Shown here: piece after piece, positions 6,538-12,918 of the stretch | How positions within the stretch are numbered: position 1 is the stretch's first letter | Layout of the letters: each line of letters starts with the position of its first letter | Source of the DNA: JBOHPP01 sp050731755 | GTDB lineage: Bacteria > Methylomirabilota > Methylomirabilia > Rokubacteriales > CSP1-6 | DNA length: 12,918 nt | NCBI GenBank assembly: GCA_050731755.1 | Contig: JBOHPP010000131.1 | Span: 1-12,918, forward strand | Direction of reading: 5' to 3' | The notes under the pieces: generated by a model | Database searches by the model: none | What the model saw: only the letters and a program-made list of their open reading frames with translations | What the model was told of the DNA's origin: nothing | Program-made: the position numbers and the translations under genes

Positions 6538-6583
6538 CGCGGGACATCAGCCGGGACGTTCGCCGGGCCGCCCGGGAGGGTGG

Positions 6584-7543
6584 ATGACCTTTCGGGCGGC
6601 CTGGTGGTGTCGCGGGCGACACCTGCAGACGATCTGGGGCCCGCTGTTCCGCCGCCGCCGGCTCCGACTCCGGCGCGAGCGCGTGGCCACCAGCGACGGT
6701 GACTTCGTGGACCTGGACTGGCTCGACGGCGCCGCCGAGGCCCCACTCGTCCTCGTGCTCCACGGTCTCGAGGGCTCGTCCAGCTCGCACTATGCGGTCG
6801 GTCTGCTGGGCGAGGTAGGGGCGCGGGGCTGGCGCGGCGCCGCTCTGAACTTTCGCTCGTGCAGCGGCGAGCCGAACCGCTTGCCCCGCTTCTACCACTC
6901 CGGCGACACCGGCGACCTCGGCGAGGTCGTGCGGCTGCTCGTCGAGCGGGACCCAGAAATCCGGCTGGGCGCGGTGGGCGTGTCACTCGGGGGCAACGTG
7001 CTCCTGAAATGGCTCGGCGAGCGCGACGGGGACGTGCCCGGGCAGCTCCGGGGCGCCGTCGCCATCTCGGTGCCGTACGACCTGGTCGCCTGCGCGCGCG
7101 CGCTGGACCAGGGTCTGCCGCGGCTGCTCTACACGACCAACTTTCTCCGCACGCTCAAGGCCAAGGTGCGGCGAAAGGCGCAGGTCTACCCGGGCTTCGT
7201 CGACCTCGCCGCCGTGCTGAGGGCTCGGACCTTCGCCGAGTACGATCGGGCGCTGACCGCCCCCCTGCACGGCTTCGCCGACGAGATGGACTACTGGACG
7301 CGCTCCAGCAGCAAGCCGTACCTCGAGCGCATCCGGCGAGCGACGCTCCTCATCAACGCCCTCGACGATCCCTTCATCCCCGCCGGGGCGTTGCCCGATC
7401 CGCGCCGGATGCCGGCCGGCGTGCAGGCGGAGTTCGTGCCGCGCGGCGGTCACGTGGGCTTTCTCGAAGGACGCTGGCCCTGGCGGGCCCGGGGCTGGGC
7501 CGAGCGGCGTGCCGTCGAATTCCTGGCCGGGGTGCTGGCGTGA
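6584..7543 (+). CDS. yheT: YheT-type alpha/beta hydrolase
   Basis: A 319-residue alpha/beta hydrolase of the YheT/EMB8 family. The N-terminal HLQTIWGPLFRR motif is characteristic of this group. VLVLHGLEGSSSSHY carries the oxyanion-hole HG, GVSLGGN is the nucleophile elbow (S134), NALDDPF contains the acid (D261/D262) and RGGHVGF the His (H290), so the catalytic triad is complete. The usual length is about 320-340 residues, so the protein is intact. It probably hydrolyses an ester or thioester in the cytoplasm; the natural substrate of the family is poorly defined. The ATG at 6584 is preceded by GAGGG and lies 46 nt after the second selenoprotein gene, so it may be in the same operon. The stop overlaps the next start (GTGA). 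Confidence 0.9.
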   Translation: MTFRAAWWCRGRHLQTIWGPLFRRRRLRLRRERVATSDGDFVDLDWLDGAAEAPLVLVLHGLEGSSSSHYAVGLLGEVGARGWRGAALNFRSCSGEPNRLPRFYHSGDTGDLGEVVRLLVERDPEIRLGAVGVSLGGNVLLKWLGERDGDVPGQLRGAVAISVPYDLVACARALDQGLPRLLYTTNFLRTLKAKVRRKAQVYPGFVDLAAVLRARTFAEYDRALTAPLHGFADEMDYWTRSSSKPYLERIRRATLLINALDDPFIPAGALPDPRRMPAGVQAEFVPRGGHVGFLEGRWPWRARGWAERRAVEFLAGVLA

Positions 7544-8829
7544 CGCGCGACGTCCGCGGGCTGCCCGTCAGCGCCGCGTCAGCCGCGGCGCTGGAGGCCT
7601 ACGAGCGCGGGGCCGACGGCCTGCTCGGCTGGGACCGGGACGCGCTCGAGCATTTCCGCGCGGCCTCCGGGGCCGACCCCGGCTTCGCGCTCGCCCACGC
7701 CGGTGTCGGCGTCAGCCTCTTTCTCGAGGAGCGCTTCGACGAGGCCCGGACGGCGATGGAGGCGGCCCGGCGAACCGTGGCTGGTCAGAGCGATCGGGAG
7801 CGGAGCCACGTGGAGGCGCTGGCCCTGCTGGTGACCGGCAAGCCCGCCGACGCCGAGCGGGCGATGCGCGAACATCTCGCCACCTGGCCGCGGGACACCA
7901 CCGTGGTGCAGCGCCTGTACTTCATCTGGTTCTGGCAGGGCCGGTTCCCGGAGATGCTCGAGCTCACCAGCGCGCTCGTCCGCTGGTCGCCCGGCGAGTC
8001 CTATCTGCTCGGGCTCCACGCGTTCGCCCTCGAGCAGGCCGACCGCTGCGACGAGGCGGTGCGTGTGGCCCAGGCGGCCATCACCAGCAACCCGCGGGAC
8101 GCCTGGGCCATCCACGCGCTGGCCCACGCGCTCTACGAGATGGCGTCCTTCGACACCGGGATCCGCCGCCTGCCGCCCATCATTCACCCCTGCACCCACC
8201 TCGGCTGGTTCCGCAATCACCTCCTCTGGCATCTCACGCTGATGTTCCTGGCCGCCGGCGACTACGCCCGCGCCTCCACCCTCGGCCGCACCGTCTTCGA
8301 ACGCGCCCCCTCGGCGATCGCCGGGGACCTGCACGACTCCATCTCGCTCCTGTGGCGGCTCGAGCTGGCCGGCCTCGACGTGAAGGCGCGCTGGCGCCCC
8401 TTCGTCGAGATCGCGCGAAGCCGGCTCGACCGCCAGGGGCTGCTCTTCCATGCCGTCCATCTGGCCATGGCGCTGGCGGCGGGGGGTGACTGTGACACCG
8501 CCGGCCGCCAGCTCGGCTTGCTCCGCGAGCGGGTCGCCAAGGATCGCAGCGGGCTCATCGGCGAGGTGGTGGTGCCGCTCGTCGAAGGGCTGCACGCCTT
8601 CGCCGGGGGCGATTGGCGCCGAGCTATCGAGTGGATCGAGCCGCTGCGCCCACGGATCGTGGAGATCGGGGGCAGCCGAGCCCAGCGCGACGTCTTCCAC
8701 GACACGCTGCTGGAGGCGTGCTTCCGGGCGGGGGACATGGACCGGGCCGAGCGCCTGGTGGCCGAACGCGTCGCCCGCCGTCCCGACCACTGCTGGCGCA
8801 CACGCCGAGTCCACGCGCGGGGCGGCTGA
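7540..8829 (+). CDS. Tetratricopeptide repeat protein, TTC38-like
   Basis: A 429-residue all-helical protein made of TPR-like repeats, resembling the tetratricopeptide repeat protein 38 family found in bacteria and eukaryotes. The family-like signature is in the middle: WAIHALAHALYEM (residues 189-201, with H192 and H196), followed by HLGWFRNHLLWHLTLMFL (H231) and AAGDYARA. Conserved histidines here are unusual for a plain scaffold and are typical of this family, whose function is not established. The start is a GTG at 7540 overlapping the YheT stop by 4 nt, which fixes the frame and implies translational coupling. There is no signal peptide. The gene ends facing the ABC permease gene on the other strand. 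Confidence 0.83.
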   Translation: MTRDVRGLPVSAASAAALEAYERGADGLLGWDRDALEHFRAASGADPGFALAHAGVGVSLFLEERFDEARTAMEAARRTVAGQSDRERSHVEALALLVTGKPADAERAMREHLATWPRDTTVVQRLYFIWFWQGRFPEMLELTSALVRWSPGESYLLGLHAFALEQADRCDEAVRVAQAAITSNPRDAWAIHALAHALYEMASFDTGIRRLPPIIHPCTHLGWFRNHLLWHLTLMFLAAGDYARASTLGRTVFERAPSAIAGDLHDSISLLWRLELAGLDVKARWRPFVEIARSRLDRQGLLFHAVHLAMALAAGGDCDTAGRQLGLLRERVAKDRSGLIGEVVVPLVEGLHAFAGGDWRRAIEWIEPLRPRIVEIGGSRAQRDVFHDTLLEACFRAGDMDRAERLVAERVARRPDHCWRTRRVHARGG

Positions 8830-8872
8830 CCGTTCCCGCGCCGCATCCCCATCGCAACTCGGCGGCACCGGG

Positions 8873-8889
8873 GCGCCGCGCGGCGGCGC
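8873..8889. terminator. GC-only hairpin between convergent genes
   Basis: GCGCCGC (8873-8879) and GCGGCGC (8883-8889) form a 7-bp stem with a 3-nt loop, in the 139-nt gap between the convergent TPR and permease genes. There is no T-tract. It may help end transcription from the plus strand, but GC-rich sequence makes such stems common. Confidence 0.3.
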
Positions 8890-8908
8890 GCCGCGTAGCC
8901 ATGAAGTT

Positions 8909-8943
8909 GGAGGGGGCAGCGGCCGTCCCCGCCAAACCTCCCC
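8909..8943 (-). repeat. Copy 2 of the GGGGAGGTTT ... GCCCCCTCC element
   Basis: On the minus strand this 35-nt stretch starts GGGGAGGTTT and ends GCCCCCTCC, the same ends as the 36-nt element at 3221-3256. The centre differs and its hairpin is weaker. It lies 26 nt downstream of the permease stop codon, in the permease's orientation, as copy 1 lies downstream of the CPBP gene in that gene's orientation. A 3'-end or transcript-stability role is an inference. Confidence 0.5.
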
Positions 8944-8968
8944 GTTCGCGCGAGGTGCGACGACCCGG

Positions 8969-9913
8969 CTAGTGGGCGAGGACCTTCCGCGGATCCAGCG
9001 CGTCGCGGAGCCCATCGCCGATGTAGTTGATCGAGAGCACCGTCAGGAAGATCGCGGTTCCGGGGAACAGCGCCCAGTGGGGGGCGAAGTCGAGATTGTC
9101 CTTGGCGTCGAACAGGATGCGCCCCCAGGTCGGGATGTCGGGCGGGAACCCCAGGCCCAGGAAGGAGAGCGTCGATTCGGCGATGATCGCCGCGGCCACG
9201 TCGATGGTGCCCGCGACGATCACCGGGCCCATGGCGTTGGGCAGGATGTGGCGCACGACCTGGCGCAGAGGCGGGGCGCCCAGCCCGCGGGCGGCCTCGA
9301 CGAACTCTTTCTCCCGCAGCGAGAGGAACTGGGCGCGCACCAGCCGGGCCACCGGCATCCAGCGCAGCCCGCCGATCACGGCCACGATGAGCATGAACAC
9401 CCCGGCCTCGGGGCCGAGCGTGCTTTTCAGCACGTCGCGGAAGAGGTAGACGATCAACAGCAACAACGGAAGCTGGGGCAAACACAGGAATAGGTCCGTG
9501 ATCCGCATGAGCCCGTGGTCGAGCGTTCCCCCCACGTAACCCGACACGGCGCCGATGAGCGTACCTGCGCTGATGGCGATGAGCATGGCCGCGATACCCA
9601 CGGCCATGGAGATGCGGCCGCCGTAGAGCATCCGGGCCAGCAGGTCCTGGCCGAGGTCATCGGTGCCGAGCGGGTGGGCCCAGGAGGGTCCCTTGAGCTT
9701 GGCCCGGAAGTCGATGTCGTTGATGGGAACGCGGTAGACGAGGGGGCCGGCCAGGACCGCGACAACCATCGCCGTGAGCACGACCGTCCCGGCCATGGCC
9801 AGGCGGTGACGTCGGAAGCGGCGCGCCGTGTCGGCCCACAGCGAGTCCCGCGCCGGCCGGGCGAGCAGCGTCAGCGCACGATGAACGGGGGCGGAGACGG
9901 CGTCGTTGGCCAT
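8969..9913 (-). CDS. ABC transporter permease, OppC/DppC family
   Basis: A 314-residue inner-membrane permease of a peptide/opine/nickel-type importer. A cytoplasmic N-terminal tail (RRFRRHRLAMAGTVV) leads into the first membrane helix, followed by HPLGTDDLGQDLLARM, typical of OppC proteins, and about five more helices. The EAA loop that contacts the ATPase is EFVEAARGLGAPPLRQVVRH (residues 203-222). LSFLGLGFPPDIPTWGRIL near the C-terminus is also family-typical. The ATG at 9913 overlaps the stop of the upstream permease gene by one base (TGATG). The frame stays open for 252 codons further upstream, but that extension is the antisense-like shadow of the other permease. The substrate cannot be determined from the permease. 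Confidence 0.93.
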   Translation of the reverse strand: MANDAVSAPVHRALTLLARPARDSLWADTARRFRRHRLAMAGTVVLTAMVVAVLAGPLVYRVPINDIDFRAKLKGPSWAHPLGTDDLGQDLLARMLYGGRISMAVGIAAMLIAISAGTLIGAVSGYVGGTLDHGLMRITDLFLCLPQLPLLLLIVYLFRDVLKSTLGPEAGVFMLIVAVIGGLRWMPVARLVRAQFLSLREKEFVEAARGLGAPPLRQVVRHILPNAMGPVIVAGTIDVAAAIIAESTLSFLGLGFPPDIPTWGRILFDAKDNLDFAPHWALFPGTAIFLTVLSINYIGDGLRDALDPRKVLAH

Positions 9914-10872
9914 CAGCGGTAGGAGATCCGCGGATCGAGCCAGCCGTAGACCAGGTCGGCCACGAGGTTGAACAGCACGACCAGGCAGGAGAACACGAAC
10001 GTGATGGCCATGATCACCGGCGTGTCGTTGGCCAGGATCGACGTGATCAGGAGAGAGCCGATCCCCGGCACGCGGAAGATCTGCTCGGTGACCACGGCGC
10101 CGGTGAAGATCTGCGGCACCTGCAGGGCGACCAGCGTGACGACCGGGATGAGCGCGTTGCGGACGACGTGCTTGACGACCGTGACCCGCTCGGACAGTCC
10201 CTTGGCGCGGGCAGTGTTGACGTAGTCGAGCCGGATGACGTCGAGGACGGCCGAGCGGGTAAAGCGCGTGAGGGAAGCACCCTGGAAGAGTCCCAGCACG
10301 CTGATCGGCATGATGGCCTGCTTGAAGTGCTCCCAGAACCACTGCCAGCCGGTGGCAGCGATGTCGGCGCGATAGATGAAGGGCAGCCAATCCAGGTAGA
10401 TGCTGAACAGGAGGATGAACAGGAGCCCGGTGAAGAACGTGGGGAGGGAGAACCCGATGAAGGCCAGCGTGGTTGCCACCTGGTCGAAGAACGAATACGG
10501 CCGGAGCGCCGAGAGGGTGCCGACGGGGAGTGCGATGAGAAGGCCGAGGAGCTGGGCCGAGCCCAGGACGAAGAGCGTGGTCGACAGCCGCTGGAGGATG
10601 AGCGTGTCGACGTTCACCCGGCTCACGAAGGAGAACCCCCAGTCCCCGCGCAGCATCGAGGTGAACCACCGCGCGTAGCGGATGGGAACGGGGTCGTCGA
10701 GGCCGAATTTGGCTCGGAGCTGCTGGGCCACCTCGCGCGGCACGTTGGGGTTGGTGGCGAGCTCCTCGAACGGGTCGCCCGGGGCCAGGGCCAGGACGGT
10801 GAACAGCACGACGCTGATCCCGAGCAGCGCCGGGACCGCGATCAGGAGGCGGCGGACGAGATACCTGGACAT
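9913..10872 (-). CDS. ABC transporter permease, OppB/DppB family
   Basis: A 319-residue permease with the standard OppB start MSRYLVRRLLIAVPALLGIS and six predicted membrane helices. LDYVNTARAKGLSE (215-228) followed by HVVRNALIP is the EAA loop. VPQIFTGAVVTEQIFRVPG and the C-terminal VYGWLDPRISY are also typical. It pairs with the downstream OppC-type gene, which it overlaps by one base, to form the heterodimeric channel. The ATG at 10872 has no clear ribosome site, but the protein N-terminus matches the family, so the start is likely right. The 55-nt gap from the binding-protein gene supports one operon. Confidence 0.94.
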   Translation of the reverse strand: MSRYLVRRLLIAVPALLGISVVLFTVLALAPGDPFEELATNPNVPREVAQQLRAKFGLDDPVPIRYARWFTSMLRGDWGFSFVSRVNVDTLILQRLSTTLFVLGSAQLLGLLIALPVGTLSALRPYSFFDQVATTLAFIGFSLPTFFTGLLFILLFSIYLDWLPFIYRADIAATGWQWFWEHFKQAIMPISVLGLFQGASLTRFTRSAVLDVIRLDYVNTARAKGLSERVTVVKHVVRNALIPVVTLVALQVPQIFTGAVVTEQIFRVPGIGSLLITSILANDTPVIMAITFVFSCLVVLFNLVADLVYGWLDPRISYR

Positions 10873-10927
10873 GGGCGGGAGCGCAAGACCGAGGGCCAGG
10901 CGCGGGCCCCGGCCCCCGGCACGCCCA

Positions 10928-12724
10928 TCACGCCTCCCGGTGCCAGGAGGCCAGGTGCCAGAAGTTCGAGTCCCAACCTGAGATGTCGGTCCCCTTCAAC
11001 CGGTGGGAGACCGCCGAGACCACCATGCGCCACAGCACCGGGATGACGACCACGTTCTGGATGACGAGGTCGTTCATCTTGACGAAGAGCGCCGCCCGTT
11101 TCACCGGGTCCATCTCCGACTCCGCCGCCTTCCACACCTTGTCGTACTCCTCGTTCCGCCAGCGCGTGGGGTTGCGCCCCGACCACTTGTTCTCCTTCGA
11201 GGAGGCCTCCCAGGTGGTGAACTGATCCATGAAACGCTGGGGGTCCGGCTGGCCCATCGTCGTCGTGTACATCTGGATGTCGGTGTAGAAGTGGAGGTAC
11301 GTGTCCGGGTTGGCCGGGTCGGAGGAGAAGTAGACCGAGGCCGTGATCGCCTTGATCTCGAGGTCGATCCCGGCCTTGGCCGCCGCCTGTTTGACGATCT
11401 GCTGGGTCTTTTGACGCTCCGGATTGATAGAGGTCTGGTAGACCATCTTCAGTCGCTTGCCGTCCTTGGCCCGGATGCCGTCCGATCCCCGCTTCCAGCC
11501 GCCGGCGTCGAGAATCTGGTTGGCCTTGTCGACGTTGAATTCCCACTTCATGTTCTTGGAGCGGAACTTCTCCGGCGCGTTCAGGAAGTTGGCCGTGCTC
11601 TGCCCCAGCCGGCCGTAGATCTGCTCGTGGATCGAGGCACGATCCACCAGCACGTTGAGGGCTTGCCGGACCGCCGGATCGGTGAGGAACGGGTGCGTGG
11701 TCTTGATCGACGCCCGCTCGCCGTCGACCTCCTTCCACGGGTCGGTGTTGTGGAGCTGGATGTGCTCGATGTTGCCCGCCACCGCGATGTCGACCCGGCC
11801 CTTGCCGCCTTGCTCCAGCCGCTTGAGGATGTCATCGGCCACCTGCATGTTCCAGGCGAAGTCGTACTCTCCCGTCTGGATCACGGCCCGAGCCGCGGAG
11901 GCGGCGTCGCCGCCGCCCTTCATCTCGATCTGGTCGAAGTACGGCCGGTTGGCGACGTGGTAGTTGGGGTTGATCTCGCCCCGCACGATGTCCCCCGGCT
12001 TGAAGTCCACGAACTTGTAAGGCCCGGTACCCACCGGCTTGAGGTTGGTCGGCGCCTCCCGGCTGTTGGCGCCCTGGAAGGCCTCGAAGAGGTGCTTGGG
12101 GATGATCTGACCGGTCGGCCCGCAGAAGGGAGAAGACCAGAAGGGCGTGGGGTTCTTGAAGACGATCTTGACGGTGTGGCTGTCGAGCTTGTCGATGCGG
12201 GCGATATCGCGGTACTGGCCGGTGGTGACGGCGGCCGTGGCCGGGTCCATCACGTATGCCCAGTTGAAGACCACGTCGTCGGCGGTGAAGGGCTTGCCGT
12301 CGTGCCAGGCCACGTTCTTCTTGAGCCGCCAGGTCACCGACAAGCCATCCTTGGCCACGAGCCCGTTCTGGAGGCTCGGGACGTCCGCGGCCAGAACCGG
12401 AAAGATATTGCCCTCAGGGTCGTACGAGGCTAGCGGCTCGTAGAAGATCCGCGAGCCGTCCTGGTCCTTGGTGCCGGACGCGAAGTGCGGGTTCAGCAGC
12501 GTGGGTGCCTGCCACCAGAGGGTCTTCACCAGGCCCCCGCCGCCGCGCTTGGTGGGCGCGAACGACGACTTTGGCTGGGCTGACGCGATGCCGACCGAGG
12601 CCAGCATCTGGGCAGCCAGGGGAGCAGTGAGGCCGAGCCCCACCATCGTCTGCACGAAGGCCCGGCGCGAGAGGCGGCCGGCCTTGACGTGGTCGAGCAG
12701 TTCCCGTAGTTCCTTCTCGTCCAT
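10928..12724 (-). CDS. ABC transporter substrate-binding protein, family 5, Tat-exported
   Basis: A 598-residue periplasmic solute-binding protein of the peptide/opine/nickel family (SBP_bac_5). The N-terminus has a twin-arginine signal: SRRAFV (S19, R20, R21) followed by a hydrophobic stretch and a likely cleavage site after A47-S48-A49. The mature part has family blocks such as WRLKKNVAWHDGKPFTADDV, VVFNWAYVMDP, VGTGPYKFVDF and AVRQALNVLVDRASI. It should capture a small ligand outside the membrane and hand it to the two downstream permeases. The start is the ATG at 12724, with AAGGAGG 6 nt upstream (12731-12737); the 9 extra in-frame codons upstream would place the ribosome site inside the gene. 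Tat export implies folding in the cytoplasm, possibly with a cofactor or metal. The ligand is unknown; dipeptide names should not be over-read. Confidence 0.94.
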   Translation of the reverse strand: MDEKELRELLDHVKAGRLSRRAFVQTMVGLGLTAPLAAQMLASVGIASAQPKSSFAPTKRGGGGLVKTLWWQAPTLLNPHFASGTKDQDGSRIFYEPLASYDPEGNIFPVLAADVPSLQNGLVAKDGLSVTWRLKKNVAWHDGKPFTADDVVFNWAYVMDPATAAVTTGQYRDIARIDKLDSHTVKIVFKNPTPFWSSPFCGPTGQIIPKHLFEAFQGANSREAPTNLKPVGTGPYKFVDFKPGDIVRGEINPNYHVANRPYFDQIEMKGGGDAASAARAVIQTGEYDFAWNMQVADDILKRLEQGGKGRVDIAVAGNIEHIQLHNTDPWKEVDGERASIKTTHPFLTDPAVRQALNVLVDRASIHEQIYGRLGQSTANFLNAPEKFRSKNMKWEFNVDKANQILDAGGWKRGSDGIRAKDGKRLKMVYQTSINPERQKTQQIVKQAAAKAGIDLEIKAITASVYFSSDPANPDTYLHFYTDIQMYTTTMGQPDPQRFMDQFTTWEASSKENKWSGRNPTRWRNEEYDKVWKAAESEMDPVKRAALFVKMNDLVIQNVVVIPVLWRMVVSAVSHRLKGTDISGWDSNFWHLASWHREA

Positions 12725-12730
12725 TGGATT

Positions 12731-12737
12731 CCTCCTT
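12731..12737 (-). promoter_or_regulatory. Ribosome binding site of the substrate-binding protein gene
   Basis: AAGGAGG on the minus strand lies 6 nt upstream of the ATG at 12724 and decides the start codon. Confidence 0.8.
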
Positions 12738-12873
12738 CGATCCAGGATCATACCCCGTAGGCCCGGGCGTCGCCGACCTGCCTGGTCGTCGCCTGGCCAC
12801 CGGGGTCGAGCGTCTTCGCGGTGCCGTTTTCGGGACGGTGCTCACGGCCGACTCGAGGTCATCGCGGCCGCAT

Positions 12874-12902
12874 AATATAGAGGGTGAGTCGACACATGTC
12901 GA
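12874..12902 (-). promoter_or_regulatory. Sigma70-like promoter for the ABC importer operon
   Basis: On the minus strand TCGACA (12897-12902, five of six bases of TTGACA) and TATATT (12874-12879, five of six of TATAAT) are separated by 17 nt. The A/T-rich -10 box stands out in a very GC-rich region. Transcription would start near 12867, giving a leader of about 140 nt before the ATG at 12724. Confidence 0.55.
12889..12902. promoter_or_regulatory. Inverted repeat overlapping the -35 box (possible operator)
   Basis: TCGACA and TGTCGA form perfect 6-bp arms around a 2-nt centre. One arm is exactly the proposed -35 box, so a dimeric regulator binding here would block or alter polymerase access. 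No regulator gene is visible in the window. Confidence 0.35.
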
Positions 12903-12918
12903 GAGCGCTCCCTGTCGC

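Noticed and set aside
6859..7539. N-terminal extension of the TPR protein through the YheT gene
   Set aside because: The upstream part is an out-of-frame shadow of YheT; the GTG at 7540 overlapping the YheT stop gives a normal N-terminus.
8830..8968. Small gene in the gap between convergent genes
   Set aside because: The short frames there are GC-driven with no ribosome site; the gap is better explained by hairpins and the repeat element.
11003..12433. 476-codon plus-strand open frame opposite the binding protein
   Set aside because: The minus strand encodes a full Tat-signal binding protein with family motifs; the plus frame has Val/Asp/Arg-rich mirror composition.
12884..12918. Start of a divergent plus-strand gene (GTG at 12884 or ATG at 12895)
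   Set aside because: Only about ten codons are visible before the window ends, with no family signal, so it cannot be supported.

Overview
The window is a GC-rich bacterial chromosomal segment with almost no non-coding space. Gene style suggests an uncultivated soil or subsurface lineage of the Rokubacteria/Methylomirabilota type: long runs of G and C, GTG starts, oligopeptide-type ABC genes with a Tat-signal binding protein, and hydantoinase-like amidohydrolases. That placement is an inference; no marker gene is present.

Layout. (1) Positions 1-2054, minus strand: the N-terminal part of an unrecognised protein, cut by the window edge, lies downstream of a complete cyclic-amidohydrolase (dihydropyrimidinase/allantoinase type). 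(2) Positions 2152-8829, plus strand: a CPBP-family membrane protease, then a three-gene selenoprotein cluster (3274-6537), then a YheT-type alpha/beta hydrolase and a TPR protein of the TTC38 type. (3) Positions 8969-12724, minus strand and convergent with block 2: a peptide/opine-type ABC importer consisting of a Tat-exported binding protein and two permeases. A good sigma70-like promoter lies upstream (12874-12902).

The main result is that two genes look broken by a TGA codon but are best read as selenoproteins of the UGSC family. At 3544-3546 and 6286-6288 the in-frame TGA is followed immediately by codons for Gly-Ser-Cys, giving a U-G-S-C redox motif. Each TGA is followed by a 9-bp hairpin that starts exactly 11 nt downstream and carries a 3-nt loop beginning with G (GUA or GUG). 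This is the geometry of a bacterial SECIS element. The two hairpins keep their pairing through compensatory base changes although the encoded residues differ.

The cluster's domain architecture is informative. The first gene is a UGSC domain fused to a ~335-residue domain of unknown function (here 'domain B'). The second gene is a stand-alone domain B. The third, overlapping the second by ATGA, is a stand-alone UGSC selenoprotein. The same pair of domains is therefore present once fused and once split, which suggests that they work as a complex. The sequence around Sec resembles the Sec region of the GrdB-type reductase subunits (glycine/sarcosine/betaine reductase). A reductive reaction on a small substrate, perhaps supplied by the nearby importer and amidohydrolase, is a hypothesis only. 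No selA, selB, selC or selD is visible here, so Sec machinery must be encoded elsewhere.

Two copies of a short GC-rich element (GGGGAGGTTT ... GCCCCCTCC) lie just downstream of two genes, each in the orientation of the gene it follows. They may act as 3'-end hairpins. No tRNA, rRNA, CRISPR array or insertion sequence was seen.
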